DNA of 64,000 nt, taken from positions 1 to 64,000 of the forward strand of contig JALQPE010002000.1 of NCBI GenBank assembly GCA_030407315.1. Reading direction: 5' to 3'. Every line of letters begins with the position of its first letter. The first letter of the stretch is position 1. This document shows positions 41,706 through 53,352 of the stretch, piece after piece. The notes beneath the pieces were generated by a model. That model was not told the DNA's origin, ran no database searches, and worked only from the letters and a program-made list of their open reading frames with translations. The position numbers and the translations under genes were made by a program. Source of the DNA: Asparagopsis taxiformis. Its lineage: Eukaryota; Rhodophyta; Florideophyceae; Bonnemaisoniales; Bonnemaisoniaceae.

Positions 41706-42075
41706 GACAGGTTTTAGTGAAACATCTTTTGAATGTAACGCGATGGCATCAAGTGTGACGCCGATCAACCAAAGACAGTTGTCATCTTGTCCGCCACCAA
41801 TTTATGTGCAGATGCACGCATGCAGTGTTGAGCATGCTTTACGGACACCTGTCTGGTGCGAATAGTCGTCACGCAAACCGTGTTCCGTGACTGGCAAATA
41901 TCCTTCATCTTTACTTTCACATTTTTGTGCTGCTTTACTTTACTTTTCAAATCGCGTTGAAACTGCTTACAGAACTGCTCTATCTCCCCATAAACTGAGC
42001 ATGGTTCAGCGAGTCTATTTTCGGGCTTGCGCCCCCTTTTTTTCCCACAAACTTCCCACTGGTGGGTTACCAAAA

Positions 42076-42235
42076 CCCTCTATTAGAGGAATTTCGATTA
42101 TTCCCATATGGGAAGTTTGTGGGTATCTTGTGGTTCAGCGATGAAGTAAACACCGCCCATTCTATATTTGGTGACCAAGGGCCAAAAAAATAGCCTTCAA
42201 TGTCTCAGGAAAAGTGCGTGCTTACAGAAAGCTTT
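42076..42235 (+). repeat. Diverged direct repeat, right copy
   Basis: Same motif order as 41562-41705: TATTAGAGG, TTCCCATATGGGAA (42101-42114), CTTGTGGTTCAGCGAT and GTGCTTACAGAA. The pair may bound an old element; nothing coding lies between them. Confidence 0.6.
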
Positions 42236-42393
42236 TGAAAAGTTTTGTAGAGACTGAATCCATGGACTATGTTTTCAGTATGTTGTCTGCTCGTGACATA
42301 AAAAATTCAGCAGGTCACGCTCCAAGGTATGGACAGCTGTACTAATCTGTCGACTCCGTTGACAGAGTTGTTGAGACACCTGCAACGGTCATG

Positions 42394-42747
42394 TGTGGAT
42401 TCAATGGGTCGGAAATGGCTAAAAACGGCAATACAAAATACAGTGCCAATAACTCCGTTTGTCGCAAAATGGCTTTCTGCCGATCGATGTGCTGAAATAG
42501 ACTGGAATGGACAAAACAGTTCCAAATTCAAGACTTTAGTGGCTGGTAGAAAATGGCTAGAATGTATTTAAGCATAGTATCATGTCTAGACTGCAGAAGG
42601 AGGTCGAACAACGAACAGAACTACTAGCACAACCAACTAAACATAGCAATTCTGCTAACGATCTGGAGACAGAGCGGCCAAGGCTGCAACCCGAAGACTA
42701 CCAATCTGTAGATCCCGGAAGCGCGTCGCGCAAGCCGATGCATCACA
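42394..42747 (+). repeat. Probable 5' LTR of Copia copy 1
   Basis: The left end is exact because similarity with 58813 starts here. The right end is inferred from TCACA at 42743-42747 followed one base later by TGG (possible primer-binding site). A TATTTAAG box lies at about 42564. Confidence 0.55.
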
Positions 42748-42984
42748 GTGGATAACACTACGGGAATCAGTAACCCCATTGAACAGCCAGCCGGACCTCG
42801 GAACGCTTGTCAAATTGCGGCTACTGCGCATCTCGAGACGACCACTCCTCGCCTGACCTTGGCGTGACTGTAACGGAGAGAGATACACTATCAATCACTA
42901 ACACACTTTCATACTGGAGTTTTGACAGTTATAACTGTCCAATTGGCAGCTGCACAGTAACGTGGACAATTATAAAGCTCTATA

Positions 42985-44031
42985 ATGACTGGAAGTGATA
43001 AGAGAAAGGAAACCATCGGACAAGCCGCTCGCCGGCAATTCGAAGAAGAAGAGGCACAAGATAAACAATCTCTGCCTGGTGTCTATGGTGACCCACCACC
43101 GCCATCTACAAATGCGACAGATGACGAGATAATTGCGTATCAAGTGGCAGTTGGGAAATACGCTGACGGGCTGCTCGAAGGAATGAGGAAAGCTAGGCTG
43201 ACTGGGATGGAACTTTGGATAGAATACACGTGTTCTTTCAGACAGGAGGCTATCTATGCAATGAGCTCACTACAGCAACTGGGATGGATCAGATTTTTGC
43301 AACAGAATGGAGTTTTTCTAGAACGCAAGAGAGGTTTCCCGAGGAGCAAGGCTTTGATTGACTGTTTAGAAGCGAAAGAATATAAGAGTTGTGATTCACG
43401 TGATAAAGATCGGCGTGGAAATGGAGAAGCGAACGAAAAACACAAACCACCAACTTTCGAAAACACTGCTGATATCAAAGATGTTGACTCAATTTCAGGA
43501 AGTGATGGAATGGACTATGGGCGTGGGGATGCAAGAAATGGCTCAATGAACTGTGACGGTGCTGTGGAAATTGTAAAAACAATGAATGGAAACGGCAATA
43601 CCCTGACAGGCGAAAATAGAAGGAACAACAGTCGCTCTGACAGCTATTTTAATAAGAAAGGTGTCGAATCATTAATGAAAGCATATGCAAATCGCAACAA
43701 ATTCTCTGGCTCGTTTATGGAAGACTTGAATGGTGCTTTAGAGCAATTCGAAACACTTGCATCTGTTTGTGAGGTGTCTCGAGATGATATGGAAAAAGGA
43801 TTCCCGATTATGCTTTCAGGTTCCGCTTTTTCACACTACTCAAGAAACTACTCACAGAAGGGTTTATCTTATGACGAACTTGTAGACGCATTTAGGACAT
43901 GCTATACAAGCGAAGAACAGCGCCACCGTTTACTGCAAAGTTGGCAACGCCCCTCTCTTACTAAGGCAATGCAAATGGAACCAGACAAAAGCGAAACTGA
44001 GGTGTTCAGGCAGCTTGCAGATAATTTTTAG
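42985..44031 (+). CDS. Copia gag (copy 1), ending at a possible -1 frameshift site
   Basis: 348 codons from ATG. The N-terminal charged region is followed by a low-complexity middle and a gag-like helical domain (FSGSFMEDLNGALEQFETLA, about 250-330). The frame ends at AAT TTT TAG. Moving back one base at the T run opens the next frame, which continues gag-like sequence (HRDYHGDRFLRDQLL) into the part interrupted by the Gypsy element. Identical in copy 2. Confidence 0.75.
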   Translation: MTGSDKRKETIGQAARRQFEEEEAQDKQSLPGVYGDPPPPSTNATDDEIIAYQVAVGKYADGLLEGMRKARLTGMELWIEYTCSFRQEAIYAMSSLQQLGWIRFLQQNGVFLERKRGFPRSKALIDCLEAKEYKSCDSRDKDRRGNGEANEKHKPPTFENTADIKDVDSISGSDGMDYGRGDARNGSMNCDGAVEIVKTMNGNGNTLTGENRRNNSRSDSYFNKKGVESLMKAYANRNKFSGSFMEDLNGALEQFETLASVCEVSRDDMEKGFPIMLSGSAFSHYSRNYSQKGLSYDELVDAFRTCYTSEEQRHRLLQSWQRPSLTKAMQMEPDKSETEVFRQLADNF

Positions 44032-44213
44032 CAAGCATACAACACCAACTCCACCGCGATTACCACGGCGACCGCTTCCTTCGCGACCAATTACTTGTTG
44101 CAGCTGACCTAACGCACCTTCGTCGCTCTCTTACAGAAAAGATTCCATTGTCATCACAAGAAGCAGTTCAAAGAATTGCAGCACTGCTATCATCGGAACC
44201 TCGATCTGCAGGC

Positions 44214-44875
44214 TGTAGTATACGTGGCAATTCCGAAATTGCAAATATTTACGTTTTTCCGCGGAATTCGAATCTCGGCGGACACGACCGGCGACAGCAA
44301 TGCACGAACATTGCTGGCGCATGCGCGCGCGCAACCGGCACACGTGTGCAACGAACGTACTGGCAACGGCCAACGGACCAACGGGTCCCTACGTGTGACC
44401 CACAAGGTCCTTTCCCATTCGGGGACGTTACGAACAGTGTTTACACTGTAAAGCGATGCCATCGTGGCCATATAGGTATTGGCATCGTGCCGGGAGGGAA
44501 AGGGGACAAGACAACGATCGAGCAACGGCTCTAGTCTACGACTGACTTCTACGTTTTACGTTTACGTTCTGCCTAACGAGGCTTCGTCTCCGTCGAGCTG
44601 CGTACTCCCTACCCATCGCCGCACGTAAGGCTGATTGCGTGTAGTGCCTCCGGGCTTGGTTGAGAGCGCCTCCGGTGACGTACCACCTCGTTTGCTAACG
44701 TAATCCTCGCGTGGATTGTTGCGTCGTGACGCTCGTGTCTACTCGCTAACCTATCTCTACCGTTCTACCTAACATACAGTCAAAACACCAGCGGGTGGAC
44801 TGCTCGTTTCGTTTCGTAAGGACAGCGTGTCCACTGGCTCGTACCAGCTACTTCTAGAACTAACGTGGTTCCACA
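44214..44875 (+). repeat. 5' LTR of the Gypsy element
   Basis: 662 bp, TG..CA. It is followed at 44877 by TGGTCTCTCGACC, the likely primer-binding site. ORFs inside the LTR are duplicated at the other end and are not genes. Confidence 0.95.
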
Positions 44876-44974
44876 CTGGTCTCTCGACCTAGAAGTTGCT
44901 ACGAGCATAACGACAACCAACGAGGTTGAGCTCTTTTACGTTAACGAAAAGCTACGTGCTACAGACGACGGTCT

Positions 44975-47375
44975 ATGAATTACGCTGTGTCGAATTCCAG
45001 CGCGTCGCCCAGGCAACCGTTGCCAACGTCAGCGGACGCCGAAGCCGACGTGGCCTTGTCAGCAGAAGCGATCTTCGCGACTGATCGATCTATCCCGCCG
45101 GATATCGAGGCGATCGGCCAGCTACCACGTACGGTAAGCCCGTTTGAGTCCGTGAGTATGGACCCCGCAACGCGCGGTCAGCTCAACGAAGGGAACGTGA
45201 CTCCCACGGCACTACGTGTAGTGTACGAAGACCTTCGAGGTCACATCGAAAGGGCGAGCGACGCGGCCGTCGACGAAGCCGTAAGGCAGAGACTCGGAGT
45301 CTCGGAGCGCGAAGCTCGTGCGTTACGTGAACGCTCAGCGACCCTCGAACGGGAAAACGAAGATTTACGAAACCGCCTCTCCGCCGTGGAGGGAAGACTC
45401 GACTCGTTTGTCGTAGTATTCAACGAAATCGTCGCCGGACGTTCCGCTCCGCCGAGCGGAAGCGATCCGAATTACGAAGGCTCGCGCGCCTATAACTCGC
45501 AATCCTCCCCGGCCGTTCCGGGAGGATACCCACCAACACCCGGTCCGACGACCCCGACAACGTACGGAAGGGGGGCGACAGTGCAACGAGCCATCGCCAA
45601 CCCCAACGAGACGCCACGAAGGCAATTACGTTTTAACGATACGCCAGACCACGCGCGGTCGGCGGACGCAGCACGAGCTGCGCAATTCGATACGAGAGCT
45701 CCCCGCCACGTGAGACGTACATTCCGTGGCTGGGTACGTTCGGCACGACGGACACGCGAGTCCACGAAAACGAACGTGCCGACGCGGTACGCTTACCAGG
45801 GAACGCCCTCGGACCCGTTTGCCACGCGTTGGCAGAGCACACGACAATGCTCGACGCATTTGCGAACGTGGTGTCGTACCGCATGTACCGACTTAACGAT
45901 GTACGTGAACATCTCTACGTGAACGAGAGTCAAAGCGTACATAAGCTCAAACGTGAGCTGGAGGGCTTTTCCCTACGTTGAGACCGTTCTCCGGTCGGAA
46001 TCCGATTACGTTGCTCGGATTCCTCGCCCAAATACGTGATGGGTTCAGCACACTCGGAGTGTGCGAGGGAGTGGCAGTACGTGCGCTGCACTTCTTCCTC
46101 GAAGGGGACGCCCGACGGTTCTACGATTCCCAGTGTACGACTGGCGTGATCACGACTGATCCGACGAAGAGGTTCTCGTGGCCTCACGTAATCAACGCGT
46201 TGATTAAACGGTACCTGCAAGACGACGTGCTGCAGGAGGCCTACGAAAAGGTCACGATGATCACGCAGAGTCCTAACGAGGACGAGAATCAGTACGCTGA
46301 TAGACTCGACACCGCCACGCGGGCGTGCAACTACGTGTTTACGGACCGACTCCTCGTTCACCACTACGTACGTGGTTTACTGCCCTCGACGCGGGCAGCC
46401 GTGACGGAACGACTCCGGTCACTCCCCGAACGAGAGAGGAACGACCTCACCGTTGTGAGACGATTGGCGACGGCCGAAGGAACGACCTTCCGTGCACGTA
46501 CGGCAGCTGTCGCGTCAGCCGCGAAACCGAAAGTGCGGTTTCCGGTGAAGCCTACGTTGGCTATTTCCGACCACGAGTCGAAGAAGTTCGCGGACTACGA
46601 TGAGTCCGCGTACTTACGTAACGAACGGGCTAACGAGCCCAGTTACCACGATGGTAACCCGAACATCCCCGCGAGGGACGACGACGACGTGTCGCTCGCT
46701 GCGGTTCACGTTGCCGAGAATTTGGAGGCGATCCTCTTCACGAACGGGCCGCCGCCCAACGATACGAAAACGGCAACCGAAAAGCCGGACGAGCTCGAAG
46801 CTCGATTGAACCGTCCATGCGAGGACGTGCCGAAGCTCACGAGCGAGCAGACGCAATTGGCGCACTCCGTAATCCCGAATGATTACTGGACGCTGTCGTG
46901 TTGGTCATGCCGCGAAGATGGCCACTCGACGTTTACGTGTCCGCGTCTGACGCCAGATCAACGGATCTTTTTCGCGTACAAGTACTACCTCTTCCACGTG
47001 AAGAGCAACCCACGTCAGGCTGAGTACTTCCGCCAACGAATGGCCAAGCGTCACCAGGAACGACCTGATGAGCGAGGGAACGTGACCCCGCGGAGGTACG
47101 GCACGCCGCCTACGATACTCCGAAACCCCAATCGTGACGGGGGAAGGCCCTTCGACAGGCGCCGCGGCGATTTTCGTAATGACCGACGTGACCCCCGCCC
47201 GTGGGCGAACGAACGGAATGGCCAGCGTAATGGCCGCAGCGGAGTCTACGTGACGACCTCCGCTGACGAAACGCCACTCGAGGCGGAAACGAGTCACGAT
47301 GACGAACGAGCTTCGTGGGCTCACGACGACAACGTGTCGAACGGCCCCGCGCCGGGAAACGACCAGGCGATGTAG
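44975..47375 (+). CDS. Gypsy gag, apparently broken at about 45,700 and 45,975
   Basis: Starts at ATG 44975. The N-terminal half has a coiled coil (SEREARALRERSATLERENEDL, about residues 105-125). Protein-like reading moves to another frame near the C4 run at about 45,700 and to a third near 45,972, where the capsid-like part begins (RPFSGRNPITLLGF). The nucleocapsid has a canonical CX2CX4HX4C knuckle (CWSCREDGHSTFTC) near 46910. The frame ends at 47375 after overlapping pol. With identical LTRs, the two breaks are as likely to be sequence errors as real mutations. Confidence 0.75.
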
Positions 47376-50300
47376 GTCACGAGCCACCCACATCGCCTGA
47401 ACCCTTACGTAAAAGGGGGACGACCGACGTCGATGATTGGTCCTCCGCAGGCTCACCGATGAACGAGAGCTACGTAAAGCTCACGGCCGCGAAGGCCAAC
47501 TCGAGTCACATGACACCCGACGTGGGGGAAGAAACGAAGTCCGACGGGACGAACGAACCTCACACGAAGAGGAAGCCTCGCAGACGAGCGAGACGCGCTA
47601 CCCGGAAGCACGACGCTTCCGAGCGCGAGAAAGCCAAGCACGCGGCTTATACGAAGCGTGTCGACGCAAAAGAAGCCATACGGGCTCATACGGTGAAGCG
47701 ACGAACCGCTAGCGAAGACGTAGACCGCGCGCCGGTCAGGACCGAACCGTTGGTCCTCGATGGGCATACGTGCCTACTTGCGTCGAAGCATTATATCGTG
47801 TCCGGAACGATCGGACTAGACCTCAACGTGATGAGGGCGATTACCATCGCGATGGATACGTGCAGCGGCTACAACTTGATACGAACAAGTTTACTACCCT
47901 ACGACTGGGTCGACCGCTGTCTACGTGACGAAGAGCTACCGAAGCTCGGAGACGCCAACGGGCGACGTTTGCCTATCGAAGGCGCCATCCTGCTTCGTGT
48001 CAGGTTGGGGAACTCGCTGTTCCGCGTAAAATTCTTCGTAGCCAACACGCTGGCCGTTCCCGTTATAATGGGTACGTCGTTCATGTCGAAGCATGTCGAT
48101 GCTATACGCTGTCGAGCGCAGACAATCGACCTCCATCGGGGGGATACGATACCCATTATCGCGGAGGGCGATACGACGACTCCGTACGAGGAGGGGGAAG
48201 AGACGAATCCAAACGTGGAACACCCGAAGCGCCGCGAGCGTAACGCGGCCGCGAATCGGCCGAGCCGAACGTTCTCGGTTCGCCTGACGAAGTACACGCG
48301 TGTACCGGCGATGTCGCAACGGACCGTCAACGTGACGACGGATGCGACCGGACTCGTGTTCCTCGAACCGAAAGCGTCGGTGCAATTCCGGCATGGGCTG
48401 CGCATAGCCAACGGAGTGGTCGACGTAGGACCGAGAGAGACGTTCTCTATTATCGTGTCGAACTTCACGAAGAAGGACCGCGAATTGCCGAAAGGCGCAA
48501 CGATTGCGTACGCGGTACGCTCCCCGTTGGGAATCGTCCCACTCAAGCGTGAGGGCGGCGAAGCCCTCGCGAAGGTTTTGAACCTACCGCTAGTCGACGC
48601 GACGACGCGGACAAATACGACCGGGTTGGGCGACGAAACGCCAGACCCGTTGGTCAACGAAAAGGGGAACGACCCCGCCACGAATTGGCAGTCGACAATC
48701 GATTTGTCGCACCTCGACGACGAGGATTTACGAAAGCGCATCAACAAGATGCTAGCTACACATTCGTCAATGTGGACGAGCGGACGCCTCGGCGAAATCA
48801 ATGCTACGGAGCATCGAATCGAACTCGAACCGGGCACGCGGCCCATACGTTCAATGCCCTATCGTCAGGGTCCGGCTTTACGTACGATAGCCGAGGAGCA
48901 GATCACGAAGATGCTCAACGAAGGGGTTATCGAACCCGCGTCCAGCGAATGGGCGTCACCAATCGTGTTGGTGCCGAAGAAGGACGGATCCTTACGTTTC
49001 TGTGTCGATTACAGGCGTTTGAACGCGAAAACGATCGCTGATTCGTACCCGCTTCCTCGTATGGAAGATTGCCTCGATTCGTTGGGCGACGCCGCCATCT
49101 TCACGACACTCGATTGTAACGCCGGTTACTGGCAAGTGCCCGTCTCCGCCGAGGACCGTGATAAGACAACGTTTACGTCTTTCATGGGAACGTATCGCTA
49201 CGTGCGAATGCCATTCGGGCTACGAAATGCCCCCGCTACGTTTCAGCGGACGTTGGACATCATCCTCTCCGGAGTACGTTGGCAATCGTGCCTGGTCTAC
49301 TTAGACGACGTAATCGTCTTTTCGAAAGACCTCGAGTCTCACCTGGGTCACGTTGACCAGGTGCTTTCCCTGCTACGCGCAGCGGGAGTAACGTTAAAGC
49401 TCACGAAGTGCTCGTTCTTTCAACCACGAGTTGACTACCTGGGGCACGTGATTACCCCAGGGAAGCTGCACGTCGCAGCTCGGAACAAGGAAGCCTTTCG
49501 TACGGCTACGTTCCCACGCGACAAGACGCAATGTCGATCGTTTTTGGGCGCGGCCAACGTTTACCGCCGTTTCGTAAAGGCGTATGCCGAGATCGCTCGG
49601 CCACTCAACACGATGTTGAAGAAGGACGCTTCCCCCGATTGGACGAACCCAACGGACTCGCAAACGAATGCGTTCGAAACGTTGAAGACAATACTGGTGT
49701 CGCCACCAGTATTGCACCTTCCGAAGGCGGGACGTCCGTTCATGATCGATACCGACGCGTCGGCGTATCAGCTGGGAGCTACGTTGCTCCAACAGCAGAA
49801 CGAAGATAAACCCAACGAATGGGTGCCGATTGGGTACTGGTCGAAGACCCTTAACGAAACCGAACGCGGTTACTCGGCAACGGAGCGCGAGTGCTACTCC
49901 GTCGTTTGGGCGATAACGTCGCTCCGACCCTACGTAGAGGGTCAACGATTTACCGTACGTACGGACCACGAAGCCTTACGTTGGCTGATGACGTTGACGG
50001 ACGCGTCCGGACGACTACTACGATGGAGGCTACGCGTTGCCGAATTCGATTTCGAAGTCACGTACAGGCCTGGGCGCGTGCACCAGGTACCTGACGCTTT
50101 ATCACGTGTGATATCTACGTATGACGACGGTCGACCCGTCGACGATGACGTACCATCGTACGGGGACACGGTCCTCGTGACGACTCGCAGTCGGCGACAA
50201 CCCACACGAAATGGGCAAGGACGAACGACGTCCGTACGTAAAAAGGCAACGAATGCCAGGGGTCACGACGACCCGTCGAACGAGACTCGTGATGAACGAA

Positions 50301-51904
50301 CATCGGCCACGACGGCTGGCCACGATGGCCTCGAGTTCAACCGCGACGCGACGCTCGATGACGTTCTCGACGAGGAACCGGATTTCCTCGACGAACAGCG
50401 CGCTGCCGAAGACGATTCGGCACGCGTGCCACCAGCTGACGTTCAGCTTCCCATTACGAGGGACGAGCTTATCGAAGCTCAACGCGAGGACGCGTTCTGT
50501 CAAACGATACTGACACGACAGTCCGAGACGCAGGACGCTGCATTCTTCGAAGGCCACGATGGCTTACTCCGACGCCGGAACCCTCACGGTGAGGAACGTA
50601 CACAAATCGTTGTGCCGGCTTCGTTACGGCCGCGGCTGCTGGAGTTAACGCACCACCACGTCCTCGCTGGACATCCCGGGCAAACGCGTATGTACTATAC
50701 CCTACGGAGGACGTACTACTGGCCCGCGATGGCCGCCGACATCCACGCAACGGTACGAAACTGCGTTGGATGTGCGAAGAACCGCGTGAAGCTTCGCAAA
50801 CGGACGAACCCGTTACGTTTATTTCCGGCTACGGAGCCGCTGCGAGACCTATGTATCGACATACTAGGTCCGCTTACGAAGACCACGCGTGGTAACCGAT
50901 TTATCCTCGTGATAACGGACCGCTTCACGAAGCTGACTAGAGTCGTACCTCTACGAAATATCGATTCCGCCAACGTGGCGAGCGCGTTCGTCAACGCGTG
51001 GGTCTTCTCGTATGGACCCCCACGGACGCTCATAAGCGATAACGGAAAGCAGTTCGCTGCTAAGTTTTTCCAGCGCGTCTGCAACGAAATCGGCGTGACG
51101 AACGTCTTTACGTCGACGTACCACCCCCAAACGAACGGGCAGGTGGAGCGCTACAACAGGACGATCCTGGCGATGCTGCGCAATTACGTGAACGAAAACC
51201 AGAACGACTGGGATCGATACGCATCGGCGTTAACGTTTGCGTACAACACGCATGTGCATTCGAGCACGGGCACGACGCCCTTCGATTTGATTCTCACGAA
51301 TCCACCGCCACCGTTGGCGCTACACACGTCGGTAACGAACCGCGAACTACCCGACGGGGGAGGGCGAGCCACTTACGTTCGTGAGCTCGCCACAACGATG
51401 GACAATGCGTATCGAACGCTGAAGGCCGCGCAGGCACGTTATAAACGAAATTTCGACAAACGAGTCCGTGTCTCGAATCGAAACATCCGCGCGGGAGAAT
51501 ACGTATTCATCGACCCGACGGACGGGACCACGAAGGGCACGAAGCTCGGCAACCACGCGTTGGGACCGTTCCGCGTACTACGTAACGACGTACGAACGTT
51601 CGTCATCCAACGAGGAGACGTAGTTGAACGTGTCAACTCGGACCGCGTTGCGTACGCGCCAACGCCGGCGAACGCGCCCCCGCCGGAGCCATACGATGCC
51701 ACCGAGGCAGACCTCGACAAGAACCGCGACGGTCCGGCGTATGTAGTAGACGATCTACTGAACCATCGCGTAAACGATGACGGCACCCTAGACTTCCTCG
51801 TGAAGTGGGTCGGGTATCGTAACCCTACGTGGGAACCCCGCCGGAACGTATCTGAAGAGAGCGTCTCTCGATACTTCGCACGCGTGCGACGAGCAACAAC
51901 GTGA
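47315..51904 (+). CDS. Gypsy pol: protease, RT, RNase H, integrase, chromodomain
   Basis: 1,529-codon frame, -1 relative to gag with a 61-nt overlap, so expressed by -1 frameshifting. The aspartic protease region has DTCSG at residue 181 instead of the usual D(T/S)G. The RT contains YLDD at about 662-665 with FGLRNAP and YLGH motifs. RNase H has DTDAS and ATERE. The integrase has the HHCC zinc site (HHHV..CVGC) and a D..D..E core (IDILGP, SDNGKQF, NGQVERYNR). The C-terminus is a chromodomain (FLVKWVGY..TWEP, about 1490-1515), which marks a chromovirus that may target particular chromatin. No internal stops. Confidence 0.95.
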   Translation: MGSRRQRVERPRAGKRPGDVGHEPPTSPEPLRKRGTTDVDDWSSAGSPMNESYVKLTAAKANSSHMTPDVGEETKSDGTNEPHTKRKPRRRARRATRKHDASEREKAKHAAYTKRVDAKEAIRAHTVKRRTASEDVDRAPVRTEPLVLDGHTCLLASKHYIVSGTIGLDLNVMRAITIAMDTCSGYNLIRTSLLPYDWVDRCLRDEELPKLGDANGRRLPIEGAILLRVRLGNSLFRVKFFVANTLAVPVIMGTSFMSKHVDAIRCRAQTIDLHRGDTIPIIAEGDTTTPYEEGEETNPNVEHPKRRERNAAANRPSRTFSVRLTKYTRVPAMSQRTVNVTTDATGLVFLEPKASVQFRHGLRIANGVVDVGPRETFSIIVSNFTKKDRELPKGATIAYAVRSPLGIVPLKREGGEALAKVLNLPLVDATTRTNTTGLGDETPDPLVNEKGNDPATNWQSTIDLSHLDDEDLRKRINKMLATHSSMWTSGRLGEINATEHRIELEPGTRPIRSMPYRQGPALRTIAEEQITKMLNEGVIEPASSEWASPIVLVPKKDGSLRFCVDYRRLNAKTIADSYPLPRMEDCLDSLGDAAIFTTLDCNAGYWQVPVSAEDRDKTTFTSFMGTYRYVRMPFGLRNAPATFQRTLDIILSGVRWQSCLVYLDDVIVFSKDLESHLGHVDQVLSLLRAAGVTLKLTKCSFFQPRVDYLGHVITPGKLHVAARNKEAFRTATFPRDKTQCRSFLGAANVYRRFVKAYAEIARPLNTMLKKDASPDWTNPTDSQTNAFETLKTILVSPPVLHLPKAGRPFMIDTDASAYQLGATLLQQQNEDKPNEWVPIGYWSKTLNETERGYSATERECYSVVWAITSLRPYVEGQRFTVRTDHEALRWLMTLTDASGRLLRWRLRVAEFDFEVTYRPGRVHQVPDALSRVISTYDDGRPVDDDVPSYGDTVLVTTRSRRQPTRNGQGRTTSVRKKATNARGHDDPSNETRDERTSATTAGHDGLEFNRDATLDDVLDEEPDFLDEQRAAEDDSARVPPADVQLPITRDELIEAQREDAFCQTILTRQSETQDAAFFEGHDGLLRRRNPHGEERTQIVVPASLRPRLLELTHHHVLAGHPGQTRMYYTLRRTYYWPAMAADIHATVRNCVGCAKNRVKLRKRTNPLRLFPATEPLRDLCIDILGPLTKTTRGNRFILVITDRFTKLTRVVPLRNIDSANVASAFVNAWVFSYGPPRTLISDNGKQFAAKFFQRVCNEIGVTNVFTSTYHPQTNGQVERYNRTILAMLRNYVNENQNDWDRYASALTFAYNTHVHSSTGTTPFDLILTNPPPPLALHTSVTNRELPDGGGRATYVRELATTMDNAYRTLKAAQARYKRNFDKRVRVSNRNIRAGEYVFIDPTDGTTKGTKLGNHALGPFRVLRNDVRTFVIQRGDVVERVNSDRVAYAPTPANAPPPEPYDATEADLDKNRDGPAYVVDDLLNHRVNDDGTLDFLVKWVGYRNPTWEPRRNVSEESVSRYFARVRRATT

Positions 51905-52179
51905 AAGGCCACGACGGCCCCCGAAAACGCACGCGAGCGTCGGGTTAAGCGCACGCGTGCGCGACGTTGCACGATGCAACAAAGGCGACGAGCCGCACGA
52001 ACGAGAAGCGAAGGCACAACGAGTGGCCGGGACGTCCACCCTTGCGTTGGGGGGGGTGCGGTGCGTGCTAGAGCCGTCGCTCTTTTCGTTTTCGACACCA
52101 TACGTTGGTGGAGGCACGAGCGCCAACGAAAGATTGGACGACGAGTCCACGCGCGGACAATTCACACGATGTGAAGAGC

Positions 52180-52212
52180 CACGACTGGCTCGACAGCGTT
52201 GAGCCAGTCGTG
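52180..52212 (+). other. Perfect 12-bp stem-loop in the Gypsy 3' region
   Basis: Arms CACGACTGGCTC (52180-52191) and GAGCCAGTCGTG (52201-52212), loop of 9 nt. It could act in RNA packaging or stability, but no function is known. Confidence 0.6.
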
Positions 52213-53352
52213 CGGGCAAAGGTGACGACACCACGGGCCACGGACGGACAACACGTCAGATTTTTCGCGCGAAAAAATTATACGTGGGCCAGCGGGCCAT
52301 GGACGCACGGTACGAAAAATCGGGCCGATTACAGTGCGTTAATCCGGCCAAATCTCGGGACACGCGTGCCCCGAAAATTTCGTAATTTCGGCATATCACG
52401 TGAGCCATCGTACGTCCCCGTGGACAACCGCTGACAACGAGTCGCATCGACCAACGAGGTCAACGCCAAACAGCTCGCGAGCTAACGGCTACGTGACGCC
52501 GGAAGGCGGAGAAACGACGTAGGACGGACGCGTCCCTGGCGAAGATGGCAACGGCCTCATTACGAAACATCCCGCACGAAGCGGAACGAAGCTATACGTT
52601 AGCTGACGAATTAGACCAACGGGTCTCAGCGCACGAAGCGCGCGAGTAAAGCGTGCGAACGACGAGCCAACGAGGCCGCGACGAAGGACGGCGAACCGTA
52701 TCGCCATCGTGAGGCACGACGCCGAACACGGTAGCCACGTACGGCAACCACGGAACGACACAACGGTGTCCTGCCACGCGGGCATAGCGAATGACGCGCG
52801 AAAGCGAAAAGCCCGCCGGCTAGTCGAGACGCACGAGCAAACCCGAAAGGGGTTGACCACGTACGGTCACGAAGGCTAAGACGCGCACGTCCGCATCGCA
52901 AAACGAGAAGCTAACGAGCTTAGACCCCGTTCGAATTCGAAGGCGCGCGCGGCACCGGCCACGTCGGCCAGGATACGAGCGCGTACGCGGACGTCGCTAA
53001 CGATAACGACGCACGCCAACGGGCCGAACGTACGAAACGAAATACGAATACGCAACGGCGTACAAGCTGGTAGCCAACGTAAACGGCACAGCTGAAGGCA
53101 ACGTCTGCCGACGAACCTGGCTCACGTAACAGCCTCAAACGCCCGCGGGCGTGCGAAACGACTTCGTCAATCGCGTCCCCGTCGGGTTCGCAAGTCGAAT
53201 AAACTAAATTACGCAACGGCGTAGAGGGCGAGCATTACGTATGCCCAAGTGCACGTCGCACCACATAACGGATGAGCTAACGAAACGCTCCTCGGACGCC
53301 GCGGCGAACGACGCCACCACGCGAAGCGGACTAGCGCAACGGTTGCGCCACC

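Noticed and set aside
44148..44534. 128-codon frame at the left Gypsy junction (and its copy at 54421-54948)
   Set aside because: Lies mostly inside the LTR and is duplicated with it; a junction artefact, not a gene.
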